15,788 nt of DNA from an uncultured Collinsella sp. (GCA_900752015.1 CAADTZ010000090.1:1-15788), one strand, 5' to 3'. Counted from the first letter of the stretch, positions 1 through 7,674 are shown. Program-made: numbers and translations. Notes: generated from the letters alone by a model not told the origin.

Positions 1-1
1 T

Positions 2-664
2 CCGCGTATCGTCTACGCCGGCATCGGTGCCGTTGCGCTGCTGTTGATTGTGCTCATCGTGGTGCTTCTGCGCGGCTGCGCATCTTCGGCGCCCGAGACC
101 ACGCCCGAGACGCCCACTGCCACCAAGACAACGACTAAGAAGTCTTCCAAGAAGACCGAAACGGTCGACGAGGACGAAGACACCGATGAGGCGACGGATG
201 AGTCGACTGATTCGGACGCCACCAAGACGACGGCCAAGAAGGAAGAGAACGAGGTCACGAAGGTCAAAGTCTCCGTTGCCAAGGGAAAGACCGCGTGGAT
301 TGAGGTCAAGGTCGACGGCAAGTCGGTCTATGGCGCCCAGGCGACTGGCCCCTTTGAGCAGGAGTACACGCCCGAGTCCTCGATCGAGATCACCACATCC
401 AAGCCTTCCGATGTCACCGTTACCAAGAACGGTGAAAAGGTCCGTTACGATACCAAGACCTCGGGCGTGGCACGTGTGACAATCACCGTTCCCAAGAAGG
501 AGACGACTGATTCCGAGAATGGTGAGAGTTCTGATGGTGCCGACGCCACCGATGGTAACGATACCACCGACGGTACCGATGTCCAGTCCGCGGATGGCGC
601 CGATACCGCAACTGACGGTCAGACGCCCACCGATTCTACCGACTATTCGTACGATAGCTACTAA
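2..664 (+). CDS. RodZ-like membrane protein, C-terminal part (5' end outside window)
   Basis: The frame is open from the window edge, so the N-terminus, expected to be a cytoplasmic helix-turn-helix domain, is missing. The visible part opens with one hydrophobic segment (about residues 8-23, rich in V, L and I), followed by RGC. A long Thr/Lys/Asp/Glu-rich linker comes next. A compact domain of about 75 residues contains AWIEVKVDG, a GPFEQEY segment and VTVTKNGEK, which fits the DUF4115 beta domain at the C-terminus of RodZ-type proteins. After it lies a further acidic tail of about 50 residues rich in T, D and G, ending YSYDSY. RodZ links MreB to the elongation machinery in rods; whether this protein does so here is inference. 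In Bacillus a RodZ homologue (YmfM) sits next to pgsA, as here. It ends 26 bases before yajQ. Family fairly likely; exact role uncertain. Confidence 0.72.
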   Translation, partial: PRIVYAGIGAVALLLIVLIVVLLRGCASSAPETTPETPTATKTTTKKSSKKTETVDEDEDTDEATDESTDSDATKTTAKKEENEVTKVKVSVAKGKTAWIEVKVDGKSVYGAQATGPFEQEYTPESSIEITTSKPSDVTVTKNGEKVRYDTKTSGVARVTITVPKKETTDSENGESSDGADATDGNDTTDGTDVQSADGADTATDGQTPTDSTDYSYDSY

Positions 665-690
665 GCCGCTCGTACGCGAAAGGAAACATC

Positions 691-1188
691 ATGGCTAAAG
701 ATTCCAGCTTCGACGTCGTGTCCGAGGTCAACATGCAAGAGGTCGACAACGCCTTTCAGCAGACCACGCGCGAGATTTCCCAGCGCTATGACCTTAAGGA
801 TTCCGGCGCTACGATCGAGCTTTCGAAGGGCGACAAGCTCTTTACGATTAACGCCCCGGCCGACTTTGTCTCCAAGCAGATTATCGACGTGCTGAGCTCC
901 AAGCTCATCAAGCGCGGCATCGACCTCAAGGCTGTCTCGTGGGATGCTCCTCAGGCGGCATCGGGCGGCACCGTGCGCGTGTTCGGCCATATCGTCGAGG
1001 GTATCGACCAGGCGACCGCCAAGAAGATCAACAAGGACATCAAGGACCAAAAACTCAAGGTCAAGGTGACCATCGAGGCCGACAAGCTGCGTGTTTCCTC
1101 TGCTTCGAAGGACGCGTTGCAGACCGTGATCCAGTTTCTGCGCGACCAGGACTACGGCCAGCCGCTGCAGTTCACCAACTACCGCTAA
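691..1188 (+). CDS. yajQ: YajQ family nucleotide-binding protein (UPF0234/DUF520)
   Basis: A 165-residue protein of the usual family length. It opens with MAKDSSFDVVSEVNMQEVDN, continues with the family's SQRYDLKDS segment, and contains a KINKDIKDQKLKVK segment and a C-terminal QFLRDQDYG-type ending, all characteristic of YajQ. The family has two ferredoxin-like domains. Members bind nucleic acid or nucleotides, and some bind cyclic di-GMP, but the core cellular role is not settled. The start follows a GAAAGGA ribosome binding site at about 679-684 and lies 26 bases after the RodZ-like gene. The next gene, rimO, starts 27 bases after its stop, so all three are likely cotranscribed. Family assignment is strong; function is open. 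Confidence 0.93.
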   Translation: MAKDSSFDVVSEVNMQEVDNAFQQTTREISQRYDLKDSGATIELSKGDKLFTINAPADFVSKQIIDVLSSKLIKRGIDLKAVSWDAPQAASGGTVRVFGHIVEGIDQATAKKINKDIKDQKLKVKVTIEADKLRVSSASKDALQTVIQFLRDQDYGQPLQFTNYR

Positions 1189-1215
1189 TATCATTCGAAA
1201 GGACCGCTCTCCAAC

Positions 1216-2565
1216 ATGGATACACCGTTGGGCTCCGTGCTCTACATCACCCTCGGGTGCGCTAAGAACGAGGTTGACACCGACCGCATGCGTTCACTTT
1301 TGGCCGCTGCAGGCTACGAGGAGGCATTCGACCCGCAGGATGCCGATATCGCCATCGTCAATACATGCTCGTTCCTCGCCTCCGCAACGTCCGAGAGCAT
1401 CGAGACCACGCTCGAGCTCGCCAATGAGGTTCAGGACGGCGTTCGTTCTTGCCCCATCGTCATGTGCGGCTGTGTGCCGTCGCGCTATGGCGACGACCTG
1501 CCTGACGAGCTGCCCGAGGTCGCTGCCTTTGTGAAGGCCGACGAGGAGGACGGCATCGTGGCGGTCATCGATGGCGTGCTGGGTGTCGAGCGCGAGATTG
1601 CAGCCTATATCCCGCAGGTCAAACGTACCGTCGAGGGCGCTGTCGCCTACGTCAAGATCTCCGATGGCTGCAATCGTTTTTGCAGCTTCTGCATGATCCC
1701 CTACATTCGCGGTCGCTATCATTCGCGCAATGCCGAGAGCATTATCTCCGAGGTGCGCGACCTGGTTGCCGGCGGTGTGCGCGAGATCGTGCTGATCGGC
1801 CAGGACACGGGTATTTGGGGCACCGACTTTGCCGACGAGGACGTCGCCGAGGGCTCGCCGCGCAATCTGGCACAGCTGCTGCGTGCCGTCGCTGAGGCCG
1901 TGCGCCCGCACAACGTCTGGGTCCGCGTGCTCTACCTGCAGCCCGAGGGCATGACTGACGAACTCATCGAGACGATACGCGATACGCCCGAGGTGCTGCC
2001 CTATATCGATATCCCCGTGCAGCACTGCGACGCGCGCATCCTCAAGGCTATGCGCCGTTCCGGTTCGCGCCAGGAGCTCGAGGACCTGTTCCGCGATCTG
2101 CGTGAGCGTATCCCCGGCATCGTGATCCGTTCCACGGCTATGGTCGGCTTCCCGACCGAGACCGACGACGAGTTCCGCGACCTTATCGACTTTATGGACA
2201 CCGTCGGCTTTGACTACACGAGCGTCTTTGCCTACTCGCAGGAGGAGGGCAGCCTGGCCGCTAAGATGGAGGGTCAGGTCGACGAAGAGGTCAAGCTCGA
2301 GCGCGCCCAGGAGGCCATGGACCTGGCCGAGTCGCTCGGTTTTGCCGCCACCGCCGCACATGTGGGCGAGCGCGCCCAGGTGATCGTCGACGGTATCGAA
2401 GAAACCGAGGACGGCGCCGAGCTGATCGGCCATGCCTGGTTCCAGGCGCCCGATTCCGATGGCGCGGTCCACTTGGACGCCAGTGAGGCGTCCGTGGGCG
2501 ATATTCTGACTGTCGAGTTTACCGATAGCTTCTGCTATGAGCTTATCGGCCATGTTGTGGAGTAG
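1216..2565 (+). CDS. rimO: Ribosomal protein S12 methylthiotransferase RimO
   Basis: A 449-residue radical-SAM methylthiotransferase that adds a methylthio group to a conserved aspartate of ribosomal protein S12. The N-terminal domain carries its [4Fe-4S] cysteines at C15 (TLGCAKN), C51 (NTCSF) and C86 (CGCVPSRY). The radical-SAM cluster motif is C152-N-R-F-C156-S-F-C159. The stretch YLQPEGMTDE and the sequence around IPVQHCD (RimO-type, where MiaB has VQSGS) separate it from MiaB, also present at 9204-10574. A C-terminal TRAM-like domain (about 375-449, including VIVDGIEE and GHAWFQAPDSDG) is expected to contact the substrate. An AAAGGA site lies at 1198-1203, 12 bases upstream, which is rather far. 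The stop codon is embedded in the pgsA ribosome binding site, so translation of the two is probably coupled. Confidence 0.96.
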   Translation: MDTPLGSVLYITLGCAKNEVDTDRMRSLLAAAGYEEAFDPQDADIAIVNTCSFLASATSESIETTLELANEVQDGVRSCPIVMCGCVPSRYGDDLPDELPEVAAFVKADEEDGIVAVIDGVLGVEREIAAYIPQVKRTVEGAVAYVKISDGCNRFCSFCMIPYIRGRYHSRNAESIISEVRDLVAGGVREIVLIGQDTGIWGTDFADEDVAEGSPRNLAQLLRAVAEAVRPHNVWVRVLYLQPEGMTDELIETIRDTPEVLPYIDIPVQHCDARILKAMRRSGSRQELEDLFRDLRERIPGIVIRSTAMVGFPTETDDEFRDLIDFMDTVGFDYTSVFAYSQEEGSLAAKMEGQVDEEVKLERAQEAMDLAESLGFAATAAHVGERAQVIVDGIEETEDGAELIGHAWFQAPDSDGAVHLDASEASVGDILTVEFTDSFCYELIGHVVE

Positions 2566-2574
2566 GAGAGCATC

Positions 2575-3213
2575 GTGGCAAACGAGAGCAATAAGGAACT
2601 GACGAGTGTTTGGACGCCCGCCAACATCGTGACGTGCGTTCGCATCGTCTTTATTCCGGTGTTCATGATCGTGTCGGCGCTTTCTCACACGAGTGTTGCC
2701 GGTACGGATTGGAGCACCTTCGACGGCCCGCTCGCCGCCGCTGCCTTCATTCTGTATGTGATTCTGTCGTGCACCGATAAGGTCGACGGTTATCTGGCGC
2801 GTTCGCGCAACGAGATCACCGACTTCGGTAAATTCTTGGACCCCATCGCCGATAAGCTGCTCGTGTTCTCGGCCCTGCTGCTGTTCTTGGATTTTGGCGC
2901 GGTGACCGTGTGGTCCGTGTTCATTATCCTGTTCCGTGAGCTTCTGGTGAGCGCCCTTCGCATGGTCGCGAGTGCGGCCGGTGTGGTCGTTGCGGCCGAT
3001 AAGCTCGGCAAGTACAAGACGGCGACCACGATGGTCTCCATCTGCGGTTACCTGTGCGTTTTTGCTATGGCCGGCTTGCACCTTGGCCCGGTGGCGCTGA
3101 CGCTCGGCATCTACTCGGTGTCGCGCTTCCTGTATGCCGTTGCCGTTGTCTTGACCGTTATCTCGGGCGCCCAGTACTTCTGGAACTGCCGCAAGATCGT
3201 CTTTTCGGTCTAG
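2575..3213 (+). CDS. pgsA: CDP-diacylglycerol-glycerol-3-phosphate 3-phosphatidyltransferase
   Basis: A 212-residue integral membrane enzyme of the CDP-alcohol phosphatidyltransferase family. It makes phosphatidylglycerophosphate, the precursor of phosphatidylglycerol and cardiolipin, at the cytoplasmic membrane. The full catalytic signature D-x2-DG-x2-AR-x8-G-x3-D-x3-D is present: D68, D71-G72, A75-R76, G85, D89 and D93. Several hydrophobic segments surround it, for example about 18-36, 53-66, 98-118 and 150-200. The N-terminal TPANIVTCVRI is typical of PgsA. Translation starts at GTG 2575, six bases after AGGAG at 2564-2568, which overlaps the rimO stop codon. A related CDP-alcohol transferase with another acceptor is possible, but the rodZ-pgsA-cinA-recA context favours PgsA. 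Confidence 0.92.
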   Translation: MANESNKELTSVWTPANIVTCVRIVFIPVFMIVSALSHTSVAGTDWSTFDGPLAAAAFILYVILSCTDKVDGYLARSRNEITDFGKFLDPIADKLLVFSALLLFLDFGAVTVWSVFIILFRELLVSALRMVASAAGVVVAADKLGKYKTATTMVSICGYLCVFAMAGLHLGPVALTLGIYSVSRFLYAVAVVLTVISGAQYFWNCRKIVFSV

Positions 3214-3219
3214 GTCCTG

Positions 3220-3756
3220 ATGGGTATGACGGACTCTTTTGAGCAGATTTCCGCACATAACGAGGAGCTGGCGCGCGATATCGTCGAGCGCGCGAGCGCT
3301 CGGGGTGTGACGGTTTCGACGGCTGAGTCGCTGACGGCGGGTATGATCGCCTCGACGATTGCGGATATCCCGGGCGCCTCGGCGGTGCTGCGTGGCGGTG
3401 CGGTGACCTACTGCGATGAGATTAAGCATCGCGTGCTGGGTGTTGAGCAGGAGACGCTCGACCGCTACACCGCGGTGTCGCATCAAACTGCGCGCGAGAT
3501 GGCGTCGGGTTCGCTGGAACTGTACCAGAGCGATATTGCAGTGAGCGCAACGGGTTATGCCGGCCCCGGCGGTGGTACTGAGGACGATCCTGCGGGCACT
3601 TTCTATATTGGCTGGGCACATCGTTCCGCCGATGGGGGAGTGCCGGTCGTGGACTCTGTGCGCTGCCACTATGAGGGCGACCGTTCGTGTGTTCGTGCCC
3701 ATGCGGTCACGGAGGCATTGGGTCGCATTGCCCTTGTGCTCAACCCTATGGAATAG
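3220..3756 (+). CDS. pncC: Stand-alone CinA C-terminal domain, nicotinamide-nucleotide amidohydrolase (PncC type)
   Basis: A 178-residue protein made only of the CinA C-terminal domain. Members deamidate nicotinamide mononucleotide to nicotinate mononucleotide in NAD salvage. The hallmark segments are STAESLTAGMIAS (S33-S45) and the glycine-rich TGYAGPGGGTEDDPAGTFY beginning at T111. The GAVTYCDEIKHRVLGV region follows the first motif, as in the family. In Bacillus the gene at this position is full-length cinA with an extra N-terminal molybdopterin-binding-like domain, which is absent here. The start at 3220 lies six bases after the pgsA stop, with AGG at 3212-3214 as a short ribosome binding site; ATG 3226 is an alternative. 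It is the last gene before a strong hairpin, so probably the end of the first operon. Confidence 0.9.
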   Translation: MGMTDSFEQISAHNEELARDIVERASARGVTVSTAESLTAGMIASTIADIPGASAVLRGGAVTYCDEIKHRVLGVEQETLDRYTAVSHQTAREMASGSLELYQSDIAVSATGYAGPGGGTEDDPAGTFYIGWAHRSADGGVPVVDSVRCHYEGDRSCVRAHAVTEALGRIALVLNPME

Positions 3757-3763
3757 ACGTGTT

Positions 3764-3787
3764 TTAAGGGGCCTCCGGGCCCCTTAA
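3764..3787 (+). terminator. Hairpin terminator after pncC
   Basis: A perfect 10-bp stem (TTAAGGGGCC at 3764-3773 with GGCCCCTTAA at 3778-3787) closes a TCCG loop. C(UCCG)G is a very stable UNCG-type tetraloop. It begins 7 bases after the pncC stop. The following run is only TTG, so the U-tract is weak. The flanking A/T pairs and position still make it the likely end of the rodZ-like to pncC transcript, and it separates that unit from the recA promoter. Confidence 0.78.
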
Positions 3788-3954
3788 TTGTGGAGATAGG
3801 GACCTCCGGCGAATTTTATCTTTGTGCAGGTAGTTGTCGTATTTTTCCTCGTCATGATTTTCTTGGTTCGCCTGCGGTCAAGATTTTGGTCAGTGTTTGG
3901 TCGGCGTTTGGTTGGGTTTTGGAAAGGTCGGCTGCATATGATTTATCTGAACGG

Positions 3955-3983
3955 TTGACCACGAACAGCCGTTCGTTTATTAT
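3955..3983 (+). promoter_or_regulatory. recA promoter
   Basis: TTGACC (3955-3960), a 17-base spacer and TATTAT (3978-3983) form a near-consensus housekeeping promoter, each hexamer matching 5 of 6 positions. Transcription should start near 3990, giving a leader of only about 24 bases before the recA ATG. The spacer contains the LexA box, so repressor and RNA polymerase would compete directly. The rest of the gap (3788-3954) holds nothing I recognise beyond several TTTGGT-like repeats around 3894-3921. Confidence 0.8.
3962..3975. promoter_or_regulatory. SOS (LexA) box of recA
   Basis: CGAAC-AGCC-GTTCG is a perfect palindrome in its two half sites and matches the Gram-positive LexA operator pattern CGAAC-N4-GTTCG. 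With the flanking bases it extends to ACGAAC...GTTCGT. It lies entirely between the -35 and -10 elements of the recA promoter. Confidence 0.88.
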
Positions 3984-4013
3984 CGATGCAGGTTGTTAAG
4001 AGGAGGGCTATTC

Positions 4014-5162
4014 ATGGCCAAGAATTCAGGTCCCGTACGTACCGTTCATGCTCGCACTACGGGTAAAGAGCGCGATGAGATGATCGCCACCACCAAGGCC
4101 GAGATCGAGAAGAAATTCGGCCAGGGTTCCATCATGAGGTACGGCGACGGTGGCCCCGAGCTCGAGGTCGAGGCCATCCCTACGGGCGCTCTGGCACTCG
4201 ATGCCGCTCTGGGTATCGGCGGTGTGCCGCGCGGCCGAATCGTCGAGATCTACGGTCCCGAGTCCTCCGGTAAGACGACGCTTTCGCTTGAGATCTTGGC
4301 CGAGGCCCAGGCAATGGGTGGCGTTGTGGCATTTATCGATGCCGAGCACGCGCTCGATCCCACGTATGCCGCGCGCATCGGCGTGGATATCGACGAGGTG
4401 CTCATTTCCCAGCCCGATACGGGCGAGCAGGCGCTCGAGATTGTTGACATGCTCGTGCGTTCCGGCGCCATCGATGCCATCGTTGTTGACTCCGTCGCCG
4501 CGCTGACCCCGCGTGCCGAGATCGAGGGAGAAATCGGCGACACTACGGTCGGTCTTCAGGCTCGCCTGATGAGCCAAGCGCTCCGCAAGCTCGCCGGCTC
4601 GCTGTCTAAGTCCAACACGACGTGCATCTTCATTAACCAGCTGCGTGAGAAGATCGGCGTCATGTTCGGCAACCCCGAGACCACGACGGGCGGCCGCGCC
4701 CTTAAATTCTTCTCTTCGGTGCGTATCGACATTCGCCGTATCGATAGCATTAAGCTTAAGGACGAGGTTATCGGTAACCGCGTGCGCGCTAAGGTCGTTA
4801 AGAACAAGGTGGCAGCTCCGTTCCGTTCTGCTGAGTTCGACATTATGTACGGTACGGGCATCTCTAAGGAGGGCTCGATTCTGGACATGGCTGTCGAGTG
4901 CGGCATCTGCAAGAAGATGGGCTCCTGGTTTGCCTATGGCGAGGACAAGCTCGGCAACGGTCGCGAGGCTGCCAAGGCGTTCCTGCGCGAACACCCCGAT
5001 TGCGCCGACGAGATTGAGCATAAGGTCCGTCTTGCCTGCGGGCTTGAGTTTGATGACGATGCTCCGTCCGAGGTAGAGCTGACCGATCAGCCTGCGCCTG
5101 AGGAGTTTGACGAGCTTTACGCCATCGATGGTTCCGCCATGCTCGATGATGACGACGAGTAG
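4014..5162 (+). CDS. recA: Recombinase RecA
   Basis: RecA forms filaments on single-stranded DNA, drives homologous strand exchange and triggers LexA self-cleavage. The 382-residue product has IEKKFGQGSIMR near residues 31-42, Walker A GPESSGKT at 81-88, AFIDAEHALDP, IVVDSVAALTPRAE (Walker B region), the LMSQALRKL loop and the FINQLREKIGVMFGNPETT segment. Walker A lies about 15 residues later than in E. coli RecA because of an N-terminal extension. The C-terminal tail is long and acidic, ending LDDDDE; such tails restrain RecA activity. ATG 4014 is chosen because AGGAGG (4001-4006) sits seven bases upstream; an in-frame TTG at 3993 is upstream of that site. recX follows 11 bases after the stop. 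Confidence 0.98.
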   Translation: MAKNSGPVRTVHARTTGKERDEMIATTKAEIEKKFGQGSIMRYGDGGPELEVEAIPTGALALDAALGIGGVPRGRIVEIYGPESSGKTTLSLEILAEAQAMGGVVAFIDAEHALDPTYAARIGVDIDEVLISQPDTGEQALEIVDMLVRSGAIDAIVVDSVAALTPRAEIEGEIGDTTVGLQARLMSQALRKLAGSLSKSNTTCIFINQLREKIGVMFGNPETTTGGRALKFFSSVRIDIRRIDSIKLKDEVIGNRVRAKVVKNKVAAPFRSAEFDIMYGTGISKEGSILDMAVECGICKKMGSWFAYGEDKLGNGREAAKAFLREHPDCADEIEHKVRLACGLEFDDDAPSEVELTDQPAPEEFDELYAIDGSAMLDDDDE

Positions 5163-5173
5163 CGGTTACGCTC

Positions 5174-5866
5174 ATGTCGTATACGGTGACCGAGGCCACG
5201 GTCGTCTTTCCCGATAAGAAGGCGGCCTCCTCGTTCTCGAGCGGGTATGCGTCCAAAAAGCCTTGCGCACATATCGATTGTGAGCTTGAGGGCGGTTTTG
5301 AGCGGTCCATTTGGATTCCCGTGCGGGTCGCGCGCCTGTATGTCAAATACCGCCCCGATCTTCCCTGTGATTGGGATAACTTTCGTGAGGCGGTGCAGCT
5401 CATCGAGCGTAAATGTGCACTTACCATGGTGACTGAGATGTTATCGCGCCGCGACCATGCGACGGGTGAGGTCCGTGACAAGCTGGCTCGCTACGGCTTT
5501 CACCAGCCCGCGATCGATTTCGCCGTCGAGCGCGCCACCGAGTATCGCTTTTTAGACGAGAACCGCTTTTGCTCGTACTTTATCGAGGAACGCAAGCGGC
5601 GCGGTTGGGGACAGCGCAAAATCGAGACCGAGCTCAAGCGACGTCATGTTGTGCTCGATGACATTCCCGGATATCCCGAGGATTATTTTGCCGTCGAAGA
5701 CGATTTGGCGCGTGCGTCAGCCCTGCTCGCCAAGCGGCGTGTTCCAGAGGCGCGCGGATTCGAAAAACTGGTTCGGTTTTTGATGGGCAAGGGCTTCTCG
5801 TATCACATCGCCGCCGATGCCGTTAAGGCACGTCTCGATGCCGAATGCGAGGAATGTGCGCTTTAG
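5174..5866 (+). CDS. recX: Regulatory protein RecX
   Basis: A 230-residue RecX-family protein, expected to bind along RecA filaments and limit or reshape them. The central region shows the RecX three-helix repeats: ALTMVTEMLSRRDHATGEVR (about residues 83-102), then DKLARYGFHQPAIDFAVERA, YRFLDENRFCSYFIEERKRR and GWGQRKIETELKRRHV, the last two being the most diagnostic part. A third repeat lies near FEKLVRFLMGKGFSYHIAADAV at the end. The first 80 residues are less conserved. It starts 11 bases after the recA stop with no clear ribosome binding site, which suggests translation by coupling to recA and a lower yield, sensible for a RecA inhibitor. The recA-recX pairing is standard. Confidence 0.92.
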   Translation: MSYTVTEATVVFPDKKAASSFSSGYASKKPCAHIDCELEGGFERSIWIPVRVARLYVKYRPDLPCDWDNFREAVQLIERKCALTMVTEMLSRRDHATGEVRDKLARYGFHQPAIDFAVERATEYRFLDENRFCSYFIEERKRRGWGQRKIETELKRRHVVLDDIPGYPEDYFAVEDDLARASALLAKRRVPEARGFEKLVRFLMGKGFSYHIAADAVKARLDAECEECAL

Positions 5867-5880
5867 GCGTATGCGTTTTG

Positions 5881-5923
5881 TGGCCCCGCCGCTCACCGCG
5901 TTTTAGCCGCCGTACTGGGGCCA
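5881..5923 (+). terminator. Probable terminator after recX
   Basis: TGGCCCC (5881-5887) pairs with GGGGCCA (5917-5923) around a loop of 29 bases. The arms are GC-rich and followed by TTTATTT. It starts 14 bases after the recX stop. The loop is longer than usual for an intrinsic terminator, so efficiency is uncertain. Confidence 0.55.
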
Positions 5924-5928
5924 TTTAT

Positions 5929-5957
5929 TTGACAGTTGTTGTGGTTCAACGTACGAT
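5929..5957 (+). promoter_or_regulatory. rny promoter
   Basis: A consensus TTGACA (5929-5934), a 17-base spacer and TACGAT (5952-5957) form a likely housekeeping promoter, with GATAAA at 5955 as an overlapping alternative -10. A 7-base inverted repeat, TGACAGT (5930-5936) and ACTGTCA (5962-5968), flanks the core and may be an operator. The predicted start near 5964 leaves a leader of about 160 bases before rny. Confidence 0.65.
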
Positions 5958-5986
5958 AAACACTGTCATTTGCTTTGTGATATGTG

Positions 5987-6010
5987 CTCATCTGTGATGA
6001 GTTTGTTTAT
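5987..6010 (+). promoter_or_regulatory. First leader hairpin with T-rich tail upstream of rny
   Basis: CTCATC (5987-5992) pairs perfectly with GATGAG (5996-6001) around a TGT loop, and TTTGTTTAT follows at once. This resembles a weak intrinsic terminator or an RNA stability element within the rny leader. The stem is short and only moderately GC-rich, so the call is tentative. Confidence 0.4.
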
Positions 6011-6062
6011 ATGTTTATCTGTATCCGACCCGCATAAGCTGCGCCCATATTACTCAAATGTC

Positions 6063-6088
6063 GCGAGCCGTTCATAAGGACGGTTCGC
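6063..6088 (+). promoter_or_regulatory. Second leader hairpin with T-rich tail upstream of rny
   Basis: GCGAGCCGT (6063-6071) pairs with ACGGTTCGC (6080-6088) in a nine-pair stem with one G-T wobble and an 8-base loop, followed by TTTGTTGTG. It lies 23 bases before the rny ribosome binding site. It could act as an attenuator, an RNase processing site or a protein-binding site in the rny leader; the sequence alone does not decide which. Confidence 0.5.
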
Positions 6089-6123
6089 TTTGTTGTGTAA
6101 CGAATCCATAAAAAGGAGTGAGC

Positions 6124-7674
6124 ATGCCTATCATCGCAGCGCTCGTTGGCATCGTTTTGGGTGCCATCGCCGCCATTGCCTACATGCGCACCGCCAAGCA
6201 GGGTAGTCTTCACGAGGCCGACGAAAAGATCCAGTCGGCACACGCACAGGCTGAGTCCCTGATCGGTGATGCAAAGCGTCAGGCCGAGACCCTCAAAAAA
6301 GAGGCTCTGCTCGAGGCTAAAGAGGAGATCATCAAGAACAAGCAGGCCGCCGAGGCCGAGGACAAGCAGCGCAAGAGCGAGATTCGTACGCTCGAGAACC
6401 GCGTGATGCAGCGCGAGGAATCCCTCGATCGCCGCAACGACGCTCTCGACAAGCGCGAGCATCAGCTGTCCAGTCAGGCCGGTCAGGTCGAGAAGCGCTC
6501 CCGTGAGCTCGAGGAGCTCTGCGCAAAGCAGACCTCCGAGCTCGAGCGTATCGCCGACCTTACCCGCGAGGATGCCCACAAGGAGCTCCTCGATAAGGTT
6601 CGCGGCGAGGTCACCCACGAGGCCGCCACGATTATTCGCGAGTCCGAGCAGCAGGTTCGCGCCGAGTGCCACAAGACCGCCCAGGAGATTCTGTCCCTGG
6701 CGATTCAGCGCTGCGCTGCCGACCACACTGCCGAGGTCACCGTTACCTCCGTGCACATTCCCTCTGATGACCTCAAGGGCCGTATCATCGGTCGCGAGGG
6801 TCGCAACATCCGGACCTTCGAGCAGGTTTCCGGCGTCAACCTCGTGATCGACGACACGCCCGAGACCGTCGTTCTTTCGAGCTTCGATCCGGTCCGTCGT
6901 GAGACCGCCCGTGTTGCTCTGGAGAACCTCATCGCCGACGGCCGCATTCACCCCGCCCGCATCGAGGAGATGTATCACAAGGCTGCCGACCTGGTTCAGC
7001 AGCGCGTGCGCGAGGCTGGCGAGCAAGCTGCATTCGATACCGGCATTCACGACCTGCACCCCGAGATCGTCAAGACCCTTGGTGCCCTGCGCTACCGTAC
7101 CTCGTTTGGTCAGAACGTGCTTCAGCACTCCCTCGAGGTCTCTGACCTGTGCGGCGTAATGGCTTCCGAGCTTGGCCTGGACGTTGTTACCGCCAAGCGC
7201 GCCGGCCTGCTGCACGACCTGGGCAAGGCAATCGACCATGACGTCGAGGGTCCGCATGCCGTCATCGGCGCCGAGCTTGCCCGCCGTTATGGCGAGAAGC
7301 CCGTTATCGTCCACGCTATCGAGGCTCACCATGCCGATGTCGACCCCAACACGGTGCTCGATGTTCTGGTACAGGCCGCCGACGCCGTCTCCGCTTCTCG
7401 TCCCGGCGCCCGTCGCGAGTCTGCCGAGAACTACATCAAGCGTCTTGAGAAGCTCGAGGAGATTGCCAACTCCCATGATGGCGTCGAGCGTACCTATGCC
7501 ATGCAGGCTGGTCGCGAGGTCCACGTCATGGTTCAGCCGGACAAGATCTCCGATGCCCAGTCCACGGTCCTGGCTCACGATATCGCCCATCAGATCGAGG
7601 AAGAGATGGAGTATCCCGGTCAGGTGCGCGTCGTCGTGATTCGCGAGAGCCGCGCTGTCGATATCGCTAAATAA
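6124..7674 (+). CDS. rny: Ribonuclease Y
   Basis: RNase Y is a membrane-anchored endoribonuclease that starts mRNA decay in many Gram-positive bacteria. The 516-residue product has the full family layout: an N-terminal membrane anchor (about 3-22), a long charged coiled coil (about 25-170), a KH RNA-binding domain with LKGRIIGREGRNIRTFE (about 217-233), and an HD domain with LQHSLEVSDL and the metal-binding pair H364-D365 in GLLHDLGKAIDHD. ATG 6124 is the start because AAAGGAG (6112-6118) lies five bases upstream; the in-frame GTG at 6118 overlaps that site. The ATPase gene begins one base after its stop. A promoter and two leader hairpins precede it. Confidence 0.97.
   Translation: MPIIAALVGIVLGAIAAIAYMRTAKQGSLHEADEKIQSAHAQAESLIGDAKRQAETLKKEALLEAKEEIIKNKQAAEAEDKQRKSEIRTLENRVMQREESLDRRNDALDKREHQLSSQAGQVEKRSRELEELCAKQTSELERIADLTREDAHKELLDKVRGEVTHEAATIIRESEQQVRAECHKTAQEILSLAIQRCAADHTAEVTVTSVHIPSDDLKGRIIGREGRNIRTFEQVSGVNLVIDDTPETVVLSSFDPVRRETARVALENLIADGRIHPARIEEMYHKAADLVQQRVREAGEQAAFDTGIHDLHPEIVKTLGALRYRTSFGQNVLQHSLEVSDLCGVMASELGLDVVTAKRAGLLHDLGKAIDHDVEGPHAVIGAELARRYGEKPVIVHAIEAHHADVDPNTVLDVLVQAADAVSASRPGARRESAENYIKRLEKLEEIANSHDGVERTYAMQAGREVHVMVQPDKISDAQSTVLAHDIAHQIEEEMEYPGQVRVVVIRESRAVDIAK

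Noticed and set aside
2..664. A lipoprotein reading of the first gene (Cys soon after the hydrophobic segment)
   Set aside because: The hydrophobic segment is not at the N-terminus of the protein, since the frame is open to the window edge, and RGC is not a good lipobox.
1294..3702. An 802-codon open frame on the minus strand
   Set aside because: It lies wholly opposite rimO, pgsA and pncC, shows no family motif, and is Arg/His/Asp-rich as expected from the complement of GC-biased codons.
3890..3925. TTTGGT-like direct repeats before the recA promoter as a regulator-binding array
   Set aside because: The spacing is irregular and copies are imperfect; it may be plain local composition.
3993..4013. 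TTG start extending recA by seven residues
   Set aside because: The added codons would include the AGGAGG site itself; ATG 4014 has ideal spacing.
4026..5021. A 331-codon open frame on the minus strand
   Set aside because: It mirrors recA and has no recognisable motif or ribosome binding site.
6118..6123. GTG start for rny at 6118
   Set aside because: It overlaps the AAAGGAG ribosome binding site that serves ATG 6124.
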